Part shown: positions 1 to 8,965 of the stretch, in pieces
How the letters are laid out: the number at the start of each line of letters is the position of its first letter
Numbering within the stretch: the first letter of the stretch is position 1
Assembly (NCBI GenBank): GCA_002501205.1
Contig: DLRW01000080.1
Coordinates: 1 to 43,017 of the forward strand
Reading direction: 5' to 3'
DNA length: 43,017 nucleotides
DNA from: Flavobacteriales bacterium UBA7878
Lineage (GTDB): Bacteria > Bacteroidota > Bacteroidia > Flavobacteriales > Schleiferiaceae
Translations under genes and position numbers: made by a program
The notes under the pieces: model-generated
Databases searched by the model: none
What the model was told of the DNA's origin: nothing
The model's input: only the letters and a program-made list of their open reading frames with translations

Positions 1-1
1 A

Positions 2-1870
2 GACCTCGACTTTACACAGAAGCAAAATATTCAACTTAAAGAAGCCTTTAACAAACTGGCTGCTGTAACAGTAAACGCGGGCAGCATTGAGGTAAGCGAT
101 AAAAAGCAATCGGTTGTTTTACGCCCATTGGATATTGTTACTACCTCCGGCGCTTTGGGAAATATTATTGGAGCCTTAAATACCTTGCCCGGTACCGCCA
201 ATAATGCCAACGATGGGCGCCTTTTTGTTCGTGGTGGTGCCGCCAATGAAACTGCCATATTTATTGATGGTCTTCGCCTGGGTAATGCCTACGGCAGTAA
301 CCTTAGTGGCATTCCAACCCGTGGTCGCTTTAGCGCACAACTCTTTAAGGGCAGCTTTTTTAGCACCGGGGCCTATTCAGCAGAATATGGGCAGGCTCTT
401 TCTTCGGTACTTTCTATGAACAGTCTCGACTTCCCCCTGCGTCGTCAAACCGATTTAGGAATCTCTACCGTAGGAGGATCTTTAAGCCATACCGAAGTAT
501 GGGACCGTCAATCCATTACCGCTAGTCTCAACTATACCAACCTTAGCCCTTATATGACACTGGTCCCCCAAAATTTAGAATTTACCAAGGCCCCTCAAGG
601 GATTAACTCCGAAATTCTCTTTCGTCAAAAAACCGGGAAGCATGGAATGTTAAAAGCCTTCTATTCCTTCCAAAACTCCGATATGGGAGTACTACGTAGC
701 CAGCCTGACACCAATGTCTTGCAGGCCGCTAAGCTGAAAAACAACTTTCATCACCTCAACCTCAATTACCGTCAGAACATTGGTAAAAAGCATTTACTCG
801 ATGGCGGTTTAAGCTTTACTGGCAATCTCGATGATATACAGCTGGACAGCCTTTCCATTCAGCAGAAAGGCCAATTATGGCATGCTAAAATTCGCTACCA
901 ATATTTCCCCACTGCTCGCATCAGTATTAAAAGTGGTTTTGAATTCTTCGACCAGCTTTATCGTGAAGAAATTCAAATTGGAGCTCGCCAGCAGGATGAT
1001 CTTTTAGGGGCCGCTTTCGCGGAATGCGATTACCATTTTAGTAGTGACTTCTTAATCAAATTGGGTCTTCGTTCATCTATCAACCAAAATAGTTCTTACC
1101 TAATGCCACGGGCCTCTGTAGCCTATCGACTGAATTTAAAATCACAGTTCTCCCTGGCCTACGGCGATTATATACAGGAGCAAGCTCCCAGTATCCGCAT
1201 CCAAGAGGAAGATCTGCGCGCCTCCAAAGCCCAGCATGTTGTACTAAACTATATGTACAGCACGCCCAAACTAACCTTCAGACTTGAGGCCTTTCAGAAA
1301 AATTACCACGAATTAGTGCGCAACAATACTGGCTTCAACACTAATGGAGAAGGCTTTGCTCGAGGTTTTGATTTATTCCTACGCGATCGAAGCAGCATCC
1401 GCAATTTGGATTATTGGGTCAGCTACTCTTTTGTAGATAGTAAAAGACATTGGCAAGCCTTCGAGACTCAAGTCCAGCCCCATTTTGCCCCCCGCCATAA
1501 TGCGTCTATTGTTGCTAAGTACTGGCTCAACGGCCTTCAATCGCAAGTAGGTACCAGCTTCTCTATTAATGATGGATACACTTACGACAATCCCAATCTA
1601 GCTGGCGAAATGGAATCTCGCACCAAAGGCTTCCAAAGTTTAAACCTCAGCTGGAGTTATTTACCCCGCCCAAACCTGATTATCCATCTGGAGGTCACCA
1701 ATGTATTGGGACGTGAAAACATCTTCAATTATGAATACAGTTCCAGCCCCGGAAATGACGGACAGTATAACAGCATGGCTATTCCTCAATCGGCCACCCG
1801 CTTCATCTTCCTGGGCCTATTCTATACCCTGTCTACCGACAAAAATGCTAATCAACTCAACAATTTATAA
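2..1870 (+). CDS. TonB-dependent receptor, 5' truncated
   Basis: This is the C-terminal 622 residues of an outer-membrane TonB-dependent receptor. The frame is open from base 2, so the true start, signal peptide and most of any N-terminal carboxypeptidase-like domain lie upstream of the window. The plug domain is visible early (the segment RLFVRGGAANETAIFIDG, followed by GAYSAEYGQALSSV). The rest is a beta-barrel rich in alternating aromatic strands, ending in a hydrophobic aromatic strand before the stop. Receptors of this type take up large ligands using TonB/ExbBD energy. No SusD-like partner follows, so it is not a classic polysaccharide-utilisation pair, and the ligand cannot be told from sequence. 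A small secreted protein follows 18 bases downstream and is probably co-transcribed. Confidence 0.93.
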   Translation, partial: DLDFTQKQNIQLKEAFNKLAAVTVNAGSIEVSDKKQSVVLRPLDIVTTSGALGNIIGALNTLPGTANNANDGRLFVRGGAANETAIFIDGLRLGNAYGSNLSGIPTRGRFSAQLFKGSFFSTGAYSAEYGQALSSVLSMNSLDFPLRRQTDLGISTVGGSLSHTEVWDRQSITASLNYTNLSPYMTLVPQNLEFTKAPQGINSEILFRQKTGKHGMLKAFYSFQNSDMGVLRSQPDTNVLQAAKLKNNFHHLNLNYRQNIGKKHLLDGGLSFTGNLDDIQLDSLSIQQKGQLWHAKIRYQYFPTARISIKSGFEFFDQLYREEIQIGARQQDDLLGAAFAECDYHFSSDFLIKLGLRSSINQNSSYLMPRASVAYRLNLKSQFSLAYGDYIQEQAPSIRIQEEDLRASKAQHVVLNYMYSTPKLTFRLEAFQKNYHELVRNNTGFNTNGEGFARGFDLFLRDRSSIRNLDYWVSYSFVDSKRHWQAFETQVQPHFAPRHNASIVAKYWLNGLQSQVGTSFSINDGYTYDNPNLAGEMESRTKGFQSLNLSWSYLPRPNLIIHLEVTNVLGRENIFNYEYSSSPGNDGQYNSMAIPQSATRFIFLGLFYTLSTDKNANQLNNL

Positions 1871-1888
1871 TTCCTAAAAATTCAAATC

Positions 1889-2545
1889 ATGAAAAATTTA
1901 ATTGCCTTTTGTTTCATTGCTTTCTTCAGTTTTAAAGCCACAGCACAAGATGCCGAAGCCTATCAAAAATATATGCAGGAAAGCATCGCCCTCTACGATA
2001 GCGTTAAAACCCTGGCCGACTATCAGGAAATTGCCAATCGCTTTGATCGGATATCTGCAACTGCCAGTGAAGAATGGCTTCCTTTATACTATGCCGGTCT
2101 TACTCATATATATATGAGTTTCGTGAGAGGCCTCGAAGACGATACCCGCGATGAGCATATCGACAAAGCCTTGGATTATATTGATCGCGCCGAAGAAATA
2201 GCAGGTGAAAATTCCGAAACTGTAATCTTGCGTGGTTACGCCTATATGGCCAAGGTAAGTGTAAGTCCTGGCTTAAGAGGCATGACCTTATCCGCTAAGG
2301 TTACTGGACTATTCGAAAAAGGTTTAGTGATGGATCCAGAAAACCCCAGAGCCAATTTAATGTTGGGTCGTTGGAAATATGGCAGTGCTCAATTTTTCGG
2401 TCGCTCAACCGACGACGCTTGTGCCTATATGCAAAAAGCCTTAGCAATCTATAAGAATGAGGCGAAAGGCAGTAATGGATTGGAGCCCGCCTGGGGTGAA
2501 AATCAAGCCCAATCTATGTCTAAACGTTGTCAAGGAAAAAGTTAA
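1889..2545 (+). CDS. Secreted helical-repeat (TPR-like) protein of unknown function
   Basis: A 218-residue protein with a clear signal peptide (MKNLIAFCFIAFFSFKATAQ), no lipobox and no transmembrane segment after it, so it is probably periplasmic. The mature part is helical, with TPR-like spacing of aromatic and alanine residues (for example ALDYIDRAEEIAGENSETVI and GLVMDPENPRANLMLGRWKY), giving perhaps three degenerate repeats. It lies 18 bases after the TonB-dependent receptor and 9 bases before a LytS-type kinase, which suggests one operon. A role as a periplasmic accessory of the receptor or as a signal input to the kinase would be inference only. I do not recognise a named family. Confidence 0.8.
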   Translation: MKNLIAFCFIAFFSFKATAQDAEAYQKYMQESIALYDSVKTLADYQEIANRFDRISATASEEWLPLYYAGLTHIYMSFVRGLEDDTRDEHIDKALDYIDRAEEIAGENSETVILRGYAYMAKVSVSPGLRGMTLSAKVTGLFEKGLVMDPENPRANLMLGRWKYGSAQFFGRSTDDACAYMQKALAIYKNEAKGSNGLEPAWGENQAQSMSKRCQGKS

Positions 2546-2554
2546 TTTCAAAGC

Positions 2555-3604
2555 ATGGAAAGTACCTCTCCCTATTCGCGTCAAGAAATACTACGATGGA
2601 TAGGCATCAGTGCCCTGCTGGGTTTAATTGTTCCAGCTTTTTACAGCTTCGAAAGCTATTGGACCTTGCAAGGCCTGAGCAGGATATGGGATGATATGCT
2701 CTACTCCTTTATGATGTCTTTGGGCATCAGCCTCTCGGTAGGACTTAATGAGCATTTATTGGATCGACGTTTCTCCTGGTTGGATCATCCTGGTAAGCGC
2801 TTAATTCTCGAAATTATTGGCATTAGCCTCTTTGGTTTTAGCGCTTCCTTTTTAATGAACGTATTGTTCTTCACGTTCTTTGGCATGATTGATTACAACA
2901 ATTTCCCTTGGGAGACTATGTTGAATAATGCCCTTATCCCCCTCTATGTAGGTTATGTGGTGTCCGCCATTTTCATTAGTCGTGGCTTTTTGGGCCGAGC
3001 TAAAGCTGAAGCGGTACGAGCCGAAAAACTGCAAACCGAAAAATACCGAAGTGAAGTGCGGGTTTTAAGAGATCAACTCAATCCGCATTTCCTTTTCAAT
3101 TCCCTCAATATTCTCACCAATATGGTCTACGAGGACGCCGATCGCTCTGCGGCCTATATCCGCCAATTGAGTCGATTCTATCGCTATGTATTGGAGGTTC
3201 AAGACGAGGATACAGTTGAGCTGGAGCGTGAATTGCAATTTATCCGAGATTACATTCAATTGCAACAAGAACGCTTCGGTGAAGATGCGCTTCAATACAG
3301 CGAAAAGCTATTTCCCAATCCGGATTTTCAGATCCCTCCCCTGGCCTTGCAACTACTTTTGGAAAATGCCCTTAAGCACAACCGCTGCAGTAATGCAGAA
3401 CCGCTCAAAATTGAAATCATCCAGGAAGGGAAAAGCTTAATGATCCGTAATAATATTCAGAAGAGGTCCCTTCAATCCGAGCATTTAGGCATTGGGCTAT
3501 CCAACCTAAAAAGACGCTATGAGCTTCTAAAAGCCGATTTACCACAAATCAGTAGTGATGAAGCACATTTCACTGTGAAAATCCCTTTAATCCTACAGGC
3601 ATGA
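2555..3604 (+). CDS. LytS/YehU-type sensor histidine kinase
   Basis: A 349-residue membrane histidine kinase. Four hydrophobic segments lie at about residues 15-33, 47-65, 83-110 and 126-146, followed by a short coiled linker. The His_kinase domain carries the hallmark NPHFLFN motif with the probable phospho-accepting His178, followed by an ATPase domain whose N-box is LLLENALKHN (about 268-277) and whose G-box is GIGLSNLKRRYELL near residue 320. Family knowledge says such kinases phosphorylate LytTR-type regulators. Here the stop overlaps the start of one (ATGA), so the pair is almost certainly cognate. No extracellular sensing domain is present, so the stimulus would act at or in the membrane. 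Confidence 0.93.
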   Translation: MESTSPYSRQEILRWIGISALLGLIVPAFYSFESYWTLQGLSRIWDDMLYSFMMSLGISLSVGLNEHLLDRRFSWLDHPGKRLILEIIGISLFGFSASFLMNVLFFTFFGMIDYNNFPWETMLNNALIPLYVGYVVSAIFISRGFLGRAKAEAVRAEKLQTEKYRSEVRVLRDQLNPHFLFNSLNILTNMVYEDADRSAAYIRQLSRFYRYVLEVQDEDTVELERELQFIRDYIQLQQERFGEDALQYSEKLFPNPDFQIPPLALQLLLENALKHNRCSNAEPLKIEIIQEGKSLMIRNNIQKRSLQSEHLGIGLSNLKRRYELLKADLPQISSDEAHFTVKIPLILQA

Positions 3605-4374
3605 AGATCCTGATTATTGAAGATGAAAAGCCCGCTGCTCGTCAATTAGAAAGACTTTTACAGCGTAGCGAAGAATTTGAAGGCAGCATTCATGGCCCCT
3701 TGGAAAGTATCGCCCAAACGGTAGATCATTTAAAGCAGGATTCCACTTATGATCTCATCTTAATGGATATCCATCTGGCAGATGGTCCCAGTTTCGAGAT
3801 TTTTGAATCCATCGAACCTACCGCTCCAATTATCTTCTGTACCGCTTACGATCAATATGCTTTAGAAGCCTTTAAACTGAATAGCATCGACTATCTACTA
3901 AAGCCCATTGAGCCCGAAGATTTGGATCGAGCTTTACAAAAGTTTAAAAAACTACATGCTCAGCGTCAAGCTCCCGAATTATCAGCAGCAGAGCTTTTAA
4001 AGGCCCTTCAAAAACCCAAAGAAGAAAAGAAAAGCTATAAAGAACGCTTTATGATCAAGTTGGGGGACCGTATTATCAGTCGGGAAACCCGTGAAGTGCA
4101 GTTTTTCTATTCGGCGGAAAAAGCCAGCTTCCTCCAAGATCAAGATGGACGATCTTACCCTATCGAATATAGCCTTGATCAAGTGGAAGCTTCAGTTCCC
4201 AATCGGGACTTTTTCCGCATTAACCGCAAGTACCTGATTCGTTTTGAAGCAATACGAGAAATGCACAGCTATTCCGGTAGCCGTATCAAGCTTCATTTAG
4301 AGCATTGTGAAGACGACGATATCCTGGTAAGTCGTGATCGTACTGCCGAATTCAAGCATTGGTTAGATAGCTAG
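3601..4374 (+). CDS. LytTR-family response regulator
   Basis: A 257-residue response regulator that overlaps the preceding kinase by four bases (ATGA), indicating translational coupling. The receiver domain covers about residues 1-120, with the acidic pocket IIEDE, phospho-acceptor Asp56 in LILMDIHLA, and conserved Lys101 in DYLLKPIEP. A lysine-rich linker (about 125-150) leads to a LytTR DNA-binding domain (about 150-257) with the typical segment FFRINRKYLIRFEAI. LytTR domains bind pairs of about 9-base direct repeats spaced roughly two helical turns apart. No convincing LytTR site is visible just upstream of this operon, whose promoter would lie before the window. Confidence 0.94.
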   Translation: MKILIIEDEKPAARQLERLLQRSEEFEGSIHGPLESIAQTVDHLKQDSTYDLILMDIHLADGPSFEIFESIEPTAPIIFCTAYDQYALEAFKLNSIDYLLKPIEPEDLDRALQKFKKLHAQRQAPELSAAELLKALQKPKEEKKSYKERFMIKLGDRIISRETREVQFFYSAEKASFLQDQDGRSYPIEYSLDQVEASVPNRDFFRINRKYLIRFEAIREMHSYSGSRIKLHLEHCEDDDILVSRDRTAEFKHWLDS

Positions 4375-4393
4375 CCAACTCGCTTCCAATGCT

Positions 4394-4401
4394 TAGCTTT
4401 G
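4394..4401 (+). promoter_or_regulatory. Possible -7 promoter element for the M16 peptidase
   Basis: TAGCTTTG matches the Bacteroidota -7 consensus TAnnTTTG exactly and lies 20 bases before the ATG at 4422. No TTG -33 element lies at the usual distance, so this is only a half match. If real, it falls inside the longer reading frame starting at 4389 and argues for the start at 4422. Confidence 0.35.
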
Positions 4402-4421
4402 CAGGCCCTTTAAAAAGCGCT

Positions 4422-5657
4422 ATGCAATTGGACATCTTCACCTTAAGTAATGGCATCCGAGTAGTACACCGCGAAATCAATCGTCCGGTAGCCCATTTGG
4501 GTTTATTGATTGCCGCTGGTTCGCGCGACGAACTGGAAGATGAACAGGGTTTAGCCCACTTTATAGAGCACTGCTTATTCAAGGGTACACAAAAGCGAAA
4601 AGCCTATCACATCCTTAGCCGCATGGAAGATGTGGGCGGTGAATTAAACGCTTTTACCAGCAAGGAAGAAACCGTAATTCACAGTAGCTTCTTAAGCGGT
4701 GACTATGCTCGAGCGGTAGACCTGATTTGCGACATTGCTTTTCGCAGCACCTTCCCTCCCAAAGAATGTGAGAAAGAAAAGGAAGTGATTATTGATGAAA
4801 TCAATTCCTATAAAGACAGTCCTTCCGATAGCATTTTCGATGATTTTGAAGAACTGGTATTCCCGAATCATAGCTTAGGTCGCAATATCCTGGGCACCCT
4901 CGAAAGTGTGAAGGGATTTGGCACTGAGGACATCCACAAATTCCTGAATCGCAATTATTCGGCTGATCGCATGGTATTTAGTTCGGTGGGAAAAATTAGT
5001 GCCGCTCGCCTGCGGAATCTCCTTGAAAAGCAAGTGGAAGACATTCACTTCCAGGCGGGTGAGAAAAGGGAACTGATCATGCCTGAGCCCACTCAACCCA
5101 TACGGGATGAGCAAACGCGCAGTGGGTACCAGACTCACGTAGTTATGGGCAGTCCGGCTTATGCAGCAAGACATGATCATATGCGTCCACTGGCCTTACT
5201 CAACAATATTTTAGGTGGCCCTGGAATGAACTCGAGGCTCAACCTTAATATTCGTGAACGCTATGGCTTCACCTATCATTTAGAGTCTTTTTACCATCCT
5301 TATTTAGATACGGGCTTATTCGGAATTTACTTGGGTACTGACCCCGGCACGGCAGATCGTGCCATGAATTTGATTGATAAGGAACTGAAAAAATTACGCG
5401 ATCAAAAATTGGGTGTGCTGCAACTCTCCAAGGCGAAAAAGCAAATCTTGGGTCAGTTTGCCATGGCACAGGAAAACAATGGCGCATTGATGCTCTCCTT
5501 TGGCAAGTCTTTGCTTTTGCACGATGAAATTGAAAGTTTTGAAGAGATTGTTATGGATGTGGAGGCCATGAAAGCCGAAACCTTACTGGAAGTGGCCAAT
5601 GACATTTTGGTACCTGAGAAATTCAGTCGATTAATCTTCCGGAACACGCAACCTTAA
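4422..5657 (+). CDS. M16 family zinc metallopeptidase (insulinase/processing-peptidase type)
   Basis: A protein of 411 residues from the ATG at 4422; an in-frame ATG at 4389 would add 11 residues. I prefer 4422 because MQLDIFTLSNGIRV matches the usual beginning of the fold and a promoter-like element lies between the two ATGs. The inverted zinc motif HFIEH is at residues 46-50 (zinc ligands His46 and His50, catalytic Glu49), and the distal ligand is probably Glu126 in KEVIIDEI. Both M16 half-domains are present and the length is normal. No signal peptide is seen, so it is probably cytoplasmic. Substrates of bacterial M16 enzymes are usually unknown; peptide degradation is inferred from the family. 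Confidence 0.9.
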   Translation: MQLDIFTLSNGIRVVHREINRPVAHLGLLIAAGSRDELEDEQGLAHFIEHCLFKGTQKRKAYHILSRMEDVGGELNAFTSKEETVIHSSFLSGDYARAVDLICDIAFRSTFPPKECEKEKEVIIDEINSYKDSPSDSIFDDFEELVFPNHSLGRNILGTLESVKGFGTEDIHKFLNRNYSADRMVFSSVGKISAARLRNLLEKQVEDIHFQAGEKRELIMPEPTQPIRDEQTRSGYQTHVVMGSPAYAARHDHMRPLALLNNILGGPGMNSRLNLNIRERYGFTYHLESFYHPYLDTGLFGIYLGTDPGTADRAMNLIDKELKKLRDQKLGVLQLSKAKKQILGQFAMAQENNGALMLSFGKSLLLHDEIESFEEIVMDVEAMKAETLLEVANDILVPEKFSRLIFRNTQP

Positions 5658-5693
5658 CTTTCGACAGCGGGATAATTTCCCTTTCTTTGGCGA

Positions 5694-7898
5694 ATGAGTC
5701 AAACGGATAAGTTTGCTCCTGGCCCAGGCAGCTCCAAATCTTCTTCCGGATTTGGCACTTTTGCCGGAGTATTTACGCCCAGCATTCTAACAATTTTAGG
5801 GGTAATTATGTACCTGCGCTTCGGTTGGGTACTCGGCCAGGTAGGCCTGATGAGCACACTACTCATTGTGACTCTATCTACTTGCATCACCTTCTTTACT
5901 GCACTCAGTATTGCTTCCATTGCAACCGATCAGCATGTGCGTACCGGTGGGGCCTACTATATGATCAGTCGTTCCTTAGGCATAGAAACCGGCGGTGCTG
6001 TGGGCATTCCGCTATTTCTGGCTCAGGCTCTTTCTATTGCCTTATATACTATTGGTTTTGCGGAAAGTGTATGCAGCGTATTCCCCCAATTTGATCCGCG
6101 TTGGGTTGGAATGATCACCACTTTAGGGGTAGGCGCCTTAGCTCTATTCTCCGCCAAAATTGCCATCCGTAGCCAGTTCTTCATTATGGCTGCGATAGCC
6201 ATTTCCTTGCTTTCCCTAATTTTTGGCAGCCCGGCTGAAAATCCGGATTTAGGTCTATGGCATGGCGAGGGCAAGCTTGGTTTCTGGAAAGTTTTTGCTG
6301 TATTCTTCCCAGCCGTTACCGGTATTATGGCAGGGGTAAATATGTCTGGAGACCTTAAAGATGCAAAGCGTTCTATCCCACGAGGTACCTTTATGGCTAT
6401 TGGGGTAGGCTATCTAATTTATATGGGATTGCCTTTAACATTAAGTCAACGCGCATCGGCAGAAAGCTTAATCAACGATCCACTAATAATGCGGAAAATT
6501 TCCTTTTGGGGAGATGCCATTTTATTAGGAGTATGGGGGGCCACTTTAAGCAGTGCTATAGGCAGCATTTTAGGCGCTCCTCGAGTTTTGCAAGCTTTAG
6601 CAAGAGATCGAGTTTTACCCAGCTCATTAAGCTGGCTTGGCAAAGGAAAAGGTGAAGATGACAATCCGCGGGCCGGAACCCTATTTACCATAGGACTAGC
6701 ACTCTTAGCGGTCTACTTCGGTAATTTAAATCTGGTTGCTCCCATCCTTACCATGTTCTTCCTTACTACTTACGGTGTTTTAAACATCTCCGCCACACTG
6801 GAGAAACTCTTAGGTAGTCCTTCTTTTCGCCCCACATTTAAGGTGCATTGGATCTTCTCTTTGTTAGGAGCTCTGGCTTGTGTAGCGGTAATGCTCTTAA
6901 TTAATGCCTTTGCCACCACAATTGCTATCATTTTTATGTTCCTGCTCTTTATTTGGTTACAAAGGCGAGAACTGCAAACCACCTGGGGCGATGTAAGACA
7001 AGGCCTGTGGATGGCGATAAGTCGTACTGCATTATTACGCATACGGCGCACCGCCGACCCTAAAAACTGGCGACCACATTTATTGGTGCTCTCAGGAGCC
7101 CCCACCAAGCGCTGGCATTTGGTAGAGCTGGGTCATGATCTGAGTCAGAACCGAAGTTTGATGACCGTCGCCACCGCCATCACCAAAACGGATTTACCGA
7201 TTGGTAGACAAATTAAAATGGAGGGGAATATTAAGGACTATTTGCTGCAAAGAGGTATTAATAGCCTGGTGAGAGTTTATTATGCTCAGAGAGTTCTAGA
7301 AGGCACACAATCACTGATTAGTACCTATGGCTTAGGGCAAATTACTCCCAACACCATTTTGATGGGCGCCTCTGAAAATCCGGATAATTTAGATGAGTAC
7401 TGCCGCTTGATTGAATACTGTTATGCTTTGCGAAAAAATGTACTAATCGCAAGAAATGCAGAACAACTGCACGAGCAGAATTACAGTAAAATTGACATTT
7501 GGTGGGGAGGTTTAAAAGCCAATGGAGGTTTAATGATTGTTCTGGCTCATTTGCTGCAAAGAAGTATAAACTGGAAAGGCACTGAGGTTAATGTGAAAAT
7601 GCTTTCACGCAGCGAAAAAGCAGCAGAAGGTGCCAGTCATAATCTATCCTCATTACTTAAAGAGATGCGAGTAGATCACAACGAAAAAGTAATTTACGAA
7701 GCAGATAAGGACTTCTATGCAGTATTGGAAGAGCACTCTTCCGGAGCAGATCTCATTATGCTGGGTATGGCTGTACCTCGCGAGGGATTTGAATATCGCT
7801 CCTATTATGAACAGCTATCCCAAAAAACAAAAAACCTCCCAAGTACACTATTTGTATTAGCGTCTCAGGAGGTGCAATTTGGTGAAGTACTCAGCTAA
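5694..7898 (+). CDS. SLC12-like cation-chloride cotransporter (APC superfamily)
   Basis: A 734-residue transporter. The first 430 residues or so hold about twelve hydrophobic helices, starting with FTPSILTILGVIMYLRFGWV, the characteristic first-helix region of cation-chloride cotransporters. Other family-like segments are TGGAYYMISRSLG and TGIMAGVNMSGDLKDAKRSI. The remaining 300 residues or so are a soluble cytoplasmic domain with alternating beta/alpha character, like the SLC12 C-terminal domain. The family moves chloride with sodium and/or potassium; which ions are used here cannot be read from sequence, and an amino-acid role is not excluded. It starts 36 bases after the peptidase and ends 4 bases from the convergent nucleotide-sugar operon. 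A near-consensus TTTCTTTG element at 5682-5689 sits almost on the start codon. Confidence 0.9.
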   Translation: MSQTDKFAPGPGSSKSSSGFGTFAGVFTPSILTILGVIMYLRFGWVLGQVGLMSTLLIVTLSTCITFFTALSIASIATDQHVRTGGAYYMISRSLGIETGGAVGIPLFLAQALSIALYTIGFAESVCSVFPQFDPRWVGMITTLGVGALALFSAKIAIRSQFFIMAAIAISLLSLIFGSPAENPDLGLWHGEGKLGFWKVFAVFFPAVTGIMAGVNMSGDLKDAKRSIPRGTFMAIGVGYLIYMGLPLTLSQRASAESLINDPLIMRKISFWGDAILLGVWGATLSSAIGSILGAPRVLQALARDRVLPSSLSWLGKGKGEDDNPRAGTLFTIGLALLAVYFGNLNLVAPILTMFFLTTYGVLNISATLEKLLGSPSFRPTFKVHWIFSLLGALACVAVMLLINAFATTIAIIFMFLLFIWLQRRELQTTWGDVRQGLWMAISRTALLRIRRTADPKNWRPHLLVLSGAPTKRWHLVELGHDLSQNRSLMTVATAITKTDLPIGRQIKMEGNIKDYLLQRGINSLVRVYYAQRVLEGTQSLISTYGLGQITPNTILMGASENPDNLDEYCRLIEYCYALRKNVLIARNAEQLHEQNYSKIDIWWGGLKANGGLMIVLAHLLQRSINWKGTEVNVKMLSRSEKAAEGASHNLSSLLKEMRVDHNEKVIYEADKDFYAVLEEHSSGADLIMLGMAVPREGFEYRSYYEQLSQKTKNLPSTLFVLASQEVQFGEVLS
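7835..7873 (-). terminator. Possible terminator of the nucleotide-sugar operon, inside the cotransporter gene
   Basis: Read on the minus strand, ACCTCC (7868-7873) can pair with GGAGGT (7835-7840) and is followed by a T-rich run (TTTTTGTTTTTTGG). The loop is long (27 bases), so it is weak. It lies in the last codons of the convergent cotransporter gene because only four bases separate the two genes. Confidence 0.35.
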
Positions 7899-7902
7899 TC
7901 GC

Positions 7903-8958
7903 TTAGCGATCTGCGTACATATCTTCATAATAGTTCTGGTAATCACCCGAAGTAACACTGTTTAACCAGTCTTCATTTTCGAGGTACCAATCGATGGTTT
8001 CTCCCAAACCTTGCTCGAAGGTTACTGATGGTTCCCACCCTAATTCTTTATTGATTTTTGTAGCATCAATGGCATAGCGACGATCATGACCAGGACGGTC
8101 CTTTACATAGCTAATCAAGCCTTCCGAAGTTCCTGCCGGACGACCGAGTTTCTCATCCATTTGCTTGCAAAGAACTTTAATCAAGTTAATATTTTGCCAT
8201 TCATTAAAGCCCCCAATATTGTAGGTCTCTTTATTACGACCTTCATGATAAACCAGGTCAATAGCGCGGGCATGATCAATCACATACAGCCAATCGCGAG
8301 TGTACTTACCATCACCATAAACTGGTAAAGGCTTTTCATTGCGAACATTATGAATAAAGAGTGGAATCAGCTTCTCCGGGAATTGATTTGGGCCATAATT
8401 GTTAGAGCAATTGGTAATCACATAGGGCATTCCATAGGTCTCACCATAGGCTCTCACAAAATGATCGGAACTGGCTTTAGATGCCGAATAAGGTGAATTC
8501 GGATCATAGGAAGTAGTTTCCTCAAAGAGACCTTCAGCACCTAAAGTTCCATATACCTCATCGGTACTGATATGGTAAAAACGTTTTCCCTCGAAATTAT
8601 CTTTCCAAGTATCCCTAAATGCATTTAGGAGGTTTACCGTACCAATCACATTGGTGCGCACAAAAGCTAATGGATCGGTAATACTACGATCCACATGACT
8701 TTCAGCCGCCAAATGTAAAACCCCTTCGAATTGATGCTCAGCAAAAAGCTTGTTCATGGCTTCAGCATCAACAATATCAGCCTTTACAAAGTGGTAATTC
8801 GAGGCATTTTCAATATCCTTCAAGTTCTCGAGGTTCCCAGCATAGGTAAGAACATCAAGGTTGTAAATTTCATAGTCCGGATACTTATTCACGAAAAGGC
8901 GAACCACATGGGATCCAATAAAGCCTGCTCCTCCGGTAATTAATATTTTCTTCGACAT
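7903..8958 (-). CDS. rfbB: dTDP-glucose 4,6-dehydratase
   Basis: A 351-residue extended SDR enzyme converting dTDP-glucose to dTDP-4-keto-6-deoxyglucose in the cytoplasm. The NAD-binding glycine motif TGGAGFIGSH is at residues 8-17. The catalytic STDEVYG (131-137) and Tyr157-x3-Lys161 (YSASK) are intact, and the family segment YGPNQFPEKLIPLFI is present. It is the last gene of the minus-strand sugar operon, 7 bases after galE. The usual partners rfbA, rfbC and rfbD are not in the window, so they must lie elsewhere or the keto sugar feeds another branch, such as an aminosugar made with the aminotransferase at the operon head. Confidence 0.95.
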   Translation of the reverse strand: MSKKILITGGAGFIGSHVVRLFVNKYPDYEIYNLDVLTYAGNLENLKDIENASNYHFVKADIVDAEAMNKLFAEHQFEGVLHLAAESHVDRSITDPLAFVRTNVIGTVNLLNAFRDTWKDNFEGKRFYHISTDEVYGTLGAEGLFEETTSYDPNSPYSASKASSDHFVRAYGETYGMPYVITNCSNNYGPNQFPEKLIPLFIHNVRNEKPLPVYGDGKYTRDWLYVIDHARAIDLVYHEGRNKETYNIGGFNEWQNINLIKVLCKQMDEKLGRPAGTSEGLISYVKDRPGHDRRYAIDATKINKELGWEPSVTFEQGLGETIDWYLENEDWLNSVTSGDYQNYYEDMYADR

Positions 8959-8965
8959 GGTTTTT

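Noticed and set aside
4389..4421. Earlier start of the M16 peptidase
   Set aside because: It lies across a promoter-like element and adds residues not typical of the fold; still possible.
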